This document shows, piece by piece, positions 59,182-64,000 of a DNA stretch of 64,000 nt. Below the pieces are notes generated by a model. That model did no database searches. It was not told the DNA's origin and saw only the letters and a list, made by a program, of their open reading frames with translations. Source of the stretch: Actinomyces sp. Marseille-P3109 (lineage in GTDB: Bacteria; Actinomycetota; Actinomycetes; Actinomycetales; Actinomycetaceae); assembly GCF_900323545.1 (NCBI RefSeq), contig NZ_OOHN01000008.1, positions 2,620,460 to 2,684,459 of the forward strand, in the 5' to 3' direction. Each line of letters starts with the position of its first letter. The first letter of the stretch is position 1. The position numbers and the translations under genes were made by a program.

Positions 59182-59937
59182 TCACCGTCGATTGACAGCG
59201 CCGAGGATGACGCTGATGTGGTGGGGTAGAACTGGATTGGGGGTGGAGCGTTGAGCAGCCAGAAAGAGGCTGGCGTCCTTGAGGTCGTTGACGAGGTCCT
59301 CGGGCGTGACGAGATAGTGCTCGGAGATGTACTCCTTGTCGCGGCAGCGCAGGATGGTGCGCCGCCTGCGACCCACATGGTCGATCTCCTCGGTGAGGCA
59401 TGTATCTGGCTGGAGCCGGATTGTGCTGGTTGCGGCTGCCGCAGGCAGTACTTGATCAATGGAGGCGATGAGGGCGCCACCGATCGCCATATGGGCGGCC
59501 GCGCATCGTATGGTGGCTCGTCGCTGTTCAGGGTTCAGGAGGGTGATGGATGCCATGGGGAGACAGACGGCCTTGAAGGACTCCTTGATGTCGAAGGAGA
59601 CCATGTCCGCCTGCTGGATCTCCACCCGGCCTGCGATTCCCGATTGGATGGCCTGCCGTTCAGTCAGTCGTTCGGCGAGAAGACTGAGCACATCGATGCT
59701 GAGGTCGGTGGCGAGCACTCGGTGCCCAGCGGCCGCCATGGGCACGGTGACACGCCCCGAGCCGCAAGCAAGTTCGAGGACCCGCAACCCGGCCAGTGCC
59801 TGATCGGGCAGGATCTCGAGAAAATCAAGGATTGAGGCAATCTCAGTGTCGTCCCGGTGCGTAAGCTCGTGGCGACGTCGAGCACCGGTGCCGAAGGAAA
59901 GGCTGGATTCATGGCCCGCTGCTCGTACCTCAACCAT
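59182..59937 (-). CDS. Class I SAM-dependent methyltransferase
   Basis: A methyltransferase of 251 residues. The SAM-binding motif I is LRVLELACGSGRVTVPMA, motif II is ATDLSIDVLSLLAERL, and motif III lies around IQQADMVSF. ATG 59937 has the near-perfect Shine-Dalgarno AGGAGGTGA eight bases upstream; the frame is open for 67 more codons upstream but without a comparable start. It lies between the LanFEG genes and the two-component system. A tailoring role on the lantibiotic is possible, since N-methyltransferases occur in some RiPP clusters; lacticin 481-type clusters normally lack one. The substrate is unknown. Confidence 0.82.
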   Translation of the reverse strand: MVEVRAAGHESSLSFGTGARRRHELTHRDDTEIASILDFLEILPDQALAGLRVLELACGSGRVTVPMAAAGHRVLATDLSIDVLSLLAERLTERQAIQSGIAGRVEIQQADMVSFDIKESFKAVCLPMASITLLNPEQRRATIRCAAAHMAIGGALIASIDQVLPAAAATSTIRLQPDTCLTEEIDHVGRRRRTILRCRDKEYISEHYLVTPEDLVNDLKDASLFLAAQRSTPNPVLPHHISVILGAVNRR

Positions 59938-60284
59938 ATGAATCACCTCCTGAGGTTCTGTGGGGTGGTTGGCCGACTTGACCTCCAGATGCAGGCCTGA
60001 GCAGCAGGGGGCTTCGGTCGGATCGAGCCAGCGGTAATCGCGCTGCGCAGGGCGCCGAGGGAACAGGTATGGGCTGCGGCGGTTGCGGCAGGCCGGAGTC
60101 TGGCCCGCACCTGGAGTGAGTAACAAAATTGGCGACAATGGCGTTTGGACATCAGTTTGTCCTTCCCTATCGGAGGAGCAGGATGCTCCCGATGTCAGAG
60201 TTCAATGACGGTAAGAGGCTTATTCATGGAGTGAGGAACCTCAGCGTCCGAAGAGCACCCAGCAGGCAGTCCACCAGTCAGTGC
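59938..60284. other. Gap between lanG and the methyltransferase gene
   Basis: The 347 bases separate two minus-strand genes and must hold the methyltransferase promoter or leader. The only clear site is the Shine-Dalgarno sequence next to 59937. No gene or repeat is recognised. Confidence 0.4.
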
Positions 60285-61124
60285 TCAGTGCTGCTTCCTT
60301 CTTAGCGCTCGCCTGCTGAGGAGAACGGTGGCAGTCATGAGGATGGTGTTCCAGATGAGGAACCAGGCGATGCTCGCGGGCGTGGGTGTGGCCAGTGAGC
60401 GGGCCTGCATGCCAATGGTGACCTGGGAGTATGGGTAGAGAGGACTCAGTGGCGGAGCGACAAGGAGGATGGCCAGGCTGAGGAAGGAGGCTCCTATGCC
60501 GGTCAGGACAGTGGTGGCGAAACTGGGGACGTAGATGCCGACGAGCAGTTGGGCGGCGGCGATGGTGAGGGCTCCGAAGGTTCCCAGGAGGGCCCAGGTG
60601 GTCATGGTGGCGATATCAGCCGGGGTGAGGTGGAATCCCAGGGCTGCGCTGGCAGCCATGACGAGCAGGAGGAAGGCCATCTGGCAGTAGAGGGCGAACA
60701 GGGTGGTCAGGATGAGCTTTCCGGTGTAAGTGGTGATGGTTGCGCCGTAGGTGGCCATGCGGCGCCAGTTGTCGTGCTCGTGCTCCATGCGGGTCAGTCC
60801 TGCGGCGCGGAAGGTAATCAGCATGGGGAGGAAGAGGGTACTCCACATCAGCGCGCCTTGGCCCCACACTACCTGCCAGGTGACGCCCTGATCGCGGAAG
60901 ATCTTTGTGTAGCCCAGGTATCTGAACACGCCGTTGGCGGTGTTGAGGACGGCCAGGGCCAGAGCGAAGGTGGCCAGGATCCAGGGTCGTCTGGATTTGG
61001 TGCGCTCGATGGCCAGGGGCAGCAGGACCCGCTCGCGCAGCCGACTCGTCCTGGTGATGGTTGGGCCCGTCTGGGGGAACTCGGGCATACCGGCGGGTGC
61101 AGCGGTGTTGATTGCTGCGGTCAT
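60285..61124 (-). CDS. Lantibiotic immunity ABC permease, LanG-like
   Basis: An ABC-2 permease of 279 residues with six hydrophobic segments. A hydrophilic 40-residue start precedes LATFALALAVLNTANGVF; the loop with GLTRMEHEHDNWRRMATYGA matches the conserved E-H-D-N-W segment of LanE/LanG-type permeases. It forms the transporter with LanE and LanF and would expel the lantibiotic from the producer membrane. GAGGAGA precedes the ATG. It lies 54 bases after lanE. Confidence 0.85.
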   Translation of the reverse strand: MTAAINTAAPAGMPEFPQTGPTITRTSRLRERVLLPLAIERTKSRRPWILATFALALAVLNTANGVFRYLGYTKIFRDQGVTWQVVWGQGALMWSTLFLPMLITFRAAGLTRMEHEHDNWRRMATYGATITTYTGKLILTTLFALYCQMAFLLLVMAASAALGFHLTPADIATMTTWALLGTFGALTIAAAQLLVGIYVPSFATTVLTGIGASFLSLAILLVAPPLSPLYPYSQVTIGMQARSLATPTPASIAWFLIWNTILMTATVLLSRRALRRKQH

Positions 61125-61178
61125 GGTGGTCTCCTCTTCGTTCTGGTTGGATGTCGTTTCCTGGTGAGTCGGGGGTTT

Positions 61179-61937
61179 CTAACGCGTGACCTGTCGATTA
61201 AAGGCGGCCTGGGCCAGGGCGGTGGCGGCTAGGCCAATGACGATGACGATGACGATGTAGGCACCCAGGTGGTCCACTGGGGCTACGCCGGTGGTGGTGC
61301 CCTTGCCGAACACCAAACGCACAGGAGAGAGAAGCGCAGGGTACTGCCAGGGCAGAACGGCGGCTACTGAATTGGGCATAATGACATCGGTGAGGGTGCC
61401 GAGTAGGCCGCCCAGGGCGCCGACGCTCAGTGTCAGGGCCTGGCGATGGACGAGCAAGGCCAGGACCAGGTGGATGGCGGTCATCGCGATGTTGGCCACG
61501 AGCAATCCGCCCAGCCAGGTCGCGGTCATGCCTAGGTCGGTGGGTACGCCGTTGGCAGTGGCCACCAGAGTGGTTGTGGCCACCAAAGTGATGACCGGGA
61601 CCGAGCAGATGGCCAGGGCTGTGGTGAGCTTGGCCAGGAACAGGGAGGTGCGCGACTGGCCGTCAGCGAGGAGCTGGGACAACATGGTGCTGTCGTGCTC
61701 GGTGGCGGCCAGGCGGGAGGCCACCACCGCGGAGATGATTGGAGCGACCAGGTTGTGCACGTCCGTGGCACTTCCAATGGCGTAACCTGTGGTCGCCGCG
61801 ACACCGCTGGGTGCCTTGGCCAGGCTGATGACTGTGAGCGCTGTGGCCCAGACCAACTCCAAGCCGGTGGCCAGGAGAAGGGTCAGCCATAGACGCGACC
61901 TCTTGAGCTTGGAGATCTCCAGTCCTAGGGCTTTCAT
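61179..61937 (-). CDS. Lantibiotic immunity ABC permease, LanE-like
   Basis: An ABC-2 permease of 252 residues with six membrane segments. MKALGLEISKLKRSRLWLTL is the typical basic LanE/LanG start. The conserved segment AATEHDSTMLSQLLADGQSR follows the second helix. The ATG at 61937 overlaps the lanF stop by four bases, so the two are translationally coupled. A longer in-frame extension exists but runs over lanF and is rejected. Confidence 0.87.
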   Translation of the reverse strand: MKALGLEISKLKRSRLWLTLLLATGLELVWATALTVISLAKAPSGVAATTGYAIGSATDVHNLVAPIISAVVASRLAATEHDSTMLSQLLADGQSRTSLFLAKLTTALAICSVPVITLVATTTLVATANGVPTDLGMTATWLGGLLVANIAMTAIHLVLALLVHRQALTLSVGALGGLLGTLTDVIMPNSVAAVLPWQYPALLSPVRLVFGKGTTTGVAPVDHLGAYIVIVIVIGLAATALAQAAFNRQVTR

Positions 61938-63091
61938 GCTCCTACCCTCCTCATCCCCTGGTAGGCGGCCTGCTGGGCTGGTGCCTGGTAAGCAGCCTGG
62001 GTGTAAGTGGGCGCCGGTTGGGCTGGGGCCCGGTGGGGTCCTTGGATATCCGAGTAGCCGGGTAATGGTGCCTGGGACGGAGCGCTCTGCCTCTGGACTG
62101 GCGGCTGACGGACGTGAGCGGGCTGGTGCGGCGCTCCGCGCGGTGGCTGCTGCTGGGTACTGGGCTGGCCCTGCGGGGCTGCCTGCTCGGTGATGTCCAG
62201 GAAGATCTGCTCCAGGGAGCGGCGCCTCAGCTCGACTCGGTAGATGCTGGTGCCTGCGGTGACCAGGGTGGTGACCAGCCGGGCGACGTGATCGTCGTCG
62301 TATGCGGGCATGATGATCTCGCCGCCCTGGACTGAGCTCACCCGCCATCCCTGAGTAGCCAGGGTCTGGGCGGTGGGGACCGCCTGTTCGGGGCGGGTGC
62401 GCACCACGATGTGGCCGGCCTCGGCCAGGGCAGACAGAGGACCTTGGTAGAGCAGATGGCCATGGCTGATGATGCCGATGGTGTCGGCCATCTGCTCGAT
62501 CTCGCTGAGCAGGTGACTGGAGACCATCACAGTGATCCCCCGGGAGGCTGGCAGGCTGGTGATCAGCTCGCGGATCTCGTGAATACCGGAGGGGTCCAAC
62601 CCGTTGGTGGGCTCGTCCAGGATGAGGAGCTCGGGCTCTCCTAGCAGGGCCATGGCCAGACCCAGCCGCTGCTTCATTCCCAGGGAGTAGTTCCGTGCCT
62701 GTTTGTTGGCTGCGTGGGACAGGCCCACGGTATCCAAAGCCTGGTCGATGCTAGCTGCGCCCAGATGCTTGACCCGGCGCACGATGTCAAGGTTCTCTCG
62801 CCCGGTCAGGTGACCGTAGAAGGAGGGCTGCTCGATCAGGGAACCCACACGAGACAGCGTGCGCCCGGGTGAGAAGGGCTCCCCAAAGACCTCCACGCTC
62901 CCGTTGGTAGGGCGGGTCAGCCCGAGCAGCATCTTCATCGTGGTGGACTTACCTGCTCCGTTGGGGCCGAGGAAACCGTAGACCTGCCTGGCAGGAACCT
63001 CCAGGCCGACACCACTGACTACCTCAGCATTTCCGTACTGCTTGGTCAGTCCCGTACTGCGCACCACCAGGTGCTGCCTGGTATTCAGCAT
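61934..63091 (-). CDS. Lantibiotic immunity ABC ATPase, LanF-like, with Pro/Gln-rich tail
   Basis: An ABC ATPase of 385 residues. Walker A GPNGAGKST is at 42-50, the signature YSLGMKQR at 135-142 and Walker B LLILDEPTNG at 155-164. The Q-loop position reads LIEQPSFY, with Glu where most ABC proteins have Gln; this E-loop is characteristic of LanF proteins. A C-terminal tail of about 84 residues (302-385) is rich in Pro, Gln, Ala and Tyr and is not part of normal LanF proteins. ATG 63091 has the Shine-Dalgarno AAAGGAG; an upstream in-frame ATG is less likely. First gene of the lanFEG operon. Confidence 0.9.
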   Translation of the reverse strand: MLNTRQHLVVRSTGLTKQYGNAEVVSGVGLEVPARQVYGFLGPNGAGKSTTMKMLLGLTRPTNGSVEVFGEPFSPGRTLSRVGSLIEQPSFYGHLTGRENLDIVRRVKHLGAASIDQALDTVGLSHAANKQARNYSLGMKQRLGLAMALLGEPELLILDEPTNGLDPSGIHEIRELITSLPASRGITVMVSSHLLSEIEQMADTIGIISHGHLLYQGPLSALAEAGHIVVRTRPEQAVPTAQTLATQGWRVSSVQGGEIIMPAYDDDHVARLVTTLVTAGTSIYRVELRRRSLEQIFLDITEQAAPQGQPSTQQQPPRGAPHQPAHVRQPPVQRQSAPSQAPLPGYSDIQGPHRAPAQPAPTYTQAAYQAPAQQAAYQGMRRVGA

Positions 63092-63579
63092 TGCTGCGCT
63101 CCTTTCTGATTTCGTCGCCGCCAAGTGCGGCGACATCGACTGCATGATTTGAGAGGCGTATCCACGATAGCACCGTTAAGAAAATCCATGTGAATGATTC
63201 TGGTCCTACGACTGGGCTAGTCGATCGTCGTATTGACGTTCTGGAGTTGGGGTGCTCAAAGACGGTAGGTCTCGGTCGATGGTAGCGAGATGCCGTCCAC
63301 CTGTTGTGTCGACATCAGGAATCAGTGGCGATATCGCGCGCAGCAAATGCTGGCAGCCTGTTCAGAAAAAGAGGTCGTCCATGTGGGTCACCATATTCGC
63401 TCCCTTGATGGTGCGCGGGGACGCGCCTAGCGTCGGTACCGAGGTTCAACTCCTGAGTCGCCAGTCTTGGAGAGTCTGGCGTCCGTTGAGCCGCCACAGG
63501 ATTCGTCGATGATTCATCGATGAGCCGACAACATGAACAGCACCGTTAAAGGCCGGTGCGAACTCGAAAGGAGAACATC
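63092..63579. other. Divergent control region between lanF and lanA1
   Basis: The 488 bases must hold the promoters of both transcripts. A 15-base palindrome lies at 63506-63520. A frame of 43 codons at 63381-63512 has AAAGAGG seven bases before its ATG but resembles nothing known. The last 54 bases are the left part of the tandem duplication unit. Confidence 0.5.
63506..63520. promoter_or_regulatory. Palindrome TCGATGA-T-TCATCGA upstream of lanA1
   Basis: Perfect 7-base arms around one base, about 60 bases before the lanA1 ATG. It is not present upstream of lanA2. A candidate regulator site, possibly for the NarL-type protein of this locus. Confidence 0.4.
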
Positions 63580-63735
63580 ATGAGCAACATCAACATGCAG
63601 GCAGTAGCTGCCCTCGACGAACTGAGTGACGCGGAGCTTGACCAGGTCCTGGGGGCCGGCGTTGGCGTGTTCTACACGCTTACCCATGAGTGTCACATGA
63701 ACAGTCTGCAGCGTAGGCTCACGTGCTGCTCGTAA
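63580..63735 (+). CDS. Class II lantibiotic precursor, lacticin 481/nukacin type (copy 1)
   Basis: A precursor of 51 residues. The leader MSNINMQAVAAL...ELSDAELDQVLGA has the ELxxxEL-type helix and ends in GA, the double-glycine-type site cut by LanT-linked peptidases. The predicted core (residues 27-51) contains THECHMNS and ends TCCS, as in lacticin 481, nukacin ISK-1 and variacin. By that model Thr33-Cys38, Thr35-Cys49 and Ser42-Cys50 form the rings and Thr48 is dehydrated. The usual aromatic FVF before TCC is replaced by RRL, giving extra positive charge. The Shine-Dalgarno AAAGGAG is present. The product would bind lipid II at the surface of competitors (family knowledge). Confidence 0.93.
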   Translation: MSNINMQAVAALDELSDAELDQVLGAGVGVFYTLTHECHMNSLQRRLTCCS

Positions 63736-63766
63736 GTGCGCCCTGCCCTCGTAGATCTCGAAACTG

Positions 63767-63807
63767 ATTGTGGGTAGGCCGGGCCGCCTGCCCGGCCTAC
63801 CCACAAT
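63767..63807. terminator. 18-bp perfect hairpin between the two precursor genes
   Basis: Arms attgtgggtaggccgggc and gcccggcctacccacaat enclose the loop cgcct. There is no T-run. It may be an attenuator or RNA-stabilising hairpin after lanA1, setting how far transcription continues into lanA2 and beyond. Confidence 0.85.
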
Positions 63808-63874
63808 GCTCATCAAATATCGACAACATGAACGGCACCGCTAAAGAGTGGTGCGAACTCGAAAGGAGAACATC

Positions 63875-64000
63875 ATGAGCAACATCAACATGCAGGCAGT
63901 AGCTGCCCTCGACGAACTGAGTGACGCGGAGCTTGACCAGGTCCTGGGGGCCGGCGTTGGCGTGTTCTACACGCTTACCCATGAGTGTCACATGAACAGT
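63875..64000 (+). CDS. Class II lantibiotic precursor (copy 2), cut by the window edge
   Basis: The first 42 codons are identical at DNA level to copy 1, through CHMNS; the C-terminal nine residues are beyond the window. The same Shine-Dalgarno sequence (AAAGGAG) and leader are present. A duplicated precursor raises gene dosage or starts divergence of a second peptide; whether the missing end differs cannot be seen. LanM and LanT are expected further right. Confidence 0.9.
   Translation, partial: MSNINMQAVAALDELSDAELDQVLGAGVGVFYTLTHECHMNS

Larger units (their letters stand above)
63526..64000 (+). repeat. Tandem duplication of a 295-bp lanA unit
   Basis: Unit 1 is 63526-63820; unit 2 begins at 63821 and runs off the window. 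The coding part is identical over all 126 bases visible in unit 2, and the 54-base leader differs at only a few positions (AGCACCGTTAAAGG against GGCACCGCTAAAGA). Confidence 0.92.

Noticed and set aside
63514..63816. Minus-strand frames opposite both lantibiotic precursor genes
   Set aside because: They repeat only because the DNA is duplicated; the precursor signature is on the plus strand.

Overview
The window is high-G+C actinobacterial DNA. Gene content and order point to the genus Actinomyces, most likely an oral member of the A. oris/naeslundii/viscosus group. This is inference from the gene neighbourhoods; no rRNA is present to confirm it. Signs include the murJ-DUF6049-NUDIX-cca block, the fhaA-fhaB-pstP-ftsW-pbpA-pknA-pknB operon beside a tRNA-Leu, many leaderless start codons, and a LuxS-type AI-2 pathway.

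Layout. Bases 1-9.7 kb: murJ (cut by the left edge), a secreted DUF6049 protein and a NUDIX hydrolase on the minus strand, divergent from cca, a Gfo/Idh/MocA oxidoreductase and an alpha-galactosidase-like enzyme. 9.9-19.3 kb: a DUF4832 surface protein, serC-serA, a Fic protein, a membrane-anchored DUF4352-like protein and a NarL-type two-component pair. 19.3-28.4 kb: the cell-division and Ser/Thr kinase operon, seven genes coupled by 4-base overlaps or a 1-base gap. 28.6-35.9 kb: tRNA-Leu(CAG), VanZ, the CstA-YbdD pyruvate transporter pair, an AspT-like exchanger, a MerR/carboxymuconolactone decarboxylase pair and a thiamine-binding protein. 36-44.2 kb: NmrA/HxlR, then AI-2 metabolism (MTA/SAH nucleosidase, LuxS, an AI-2E family membrane protein) interleaved with a DUF559-like nuclease flanked by twin 120-bp elements and an AlbA_2 protein. 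44.3-56.7 kb: an iron-regulated siderophore-interacting protein with a DtxR-like box, a ROK glucokinase, a DsbA-like protein, paired CrcB fluoride channels (one frameshifted), a DUF2079 protein, a CycA-like permease, an inositol phosphatase, and two exported hydrolases.

56.9-64 kb is a lantibiotic locus whose codon use is visibly less G+C-biased. It holds a NarL/HisKA_3 two-component system, a SAM methyltransferase and a LanFEG-type immunity ABC transporter on the minus strand. Diverging from these, on the plus strand, are two tandem identical class II precursor genes resembling lacticin 481, nukacin and variacin; the second is cut by the right edge. The modifying enzyme (LanM) and exporter (LanT) are not in the window and presumably lie to the right.

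Three families of dispersed palindromes recur between genes, often at convergent gene ends. One has long, near-perfect arms around TTCTTCATA, one has ACGTACTT ends, and one is built on GGGGACAGG. Together with leaderless promoters (a TAnnnT box 6-7 bases before the start codon), these are the main non-coding structure of the window.
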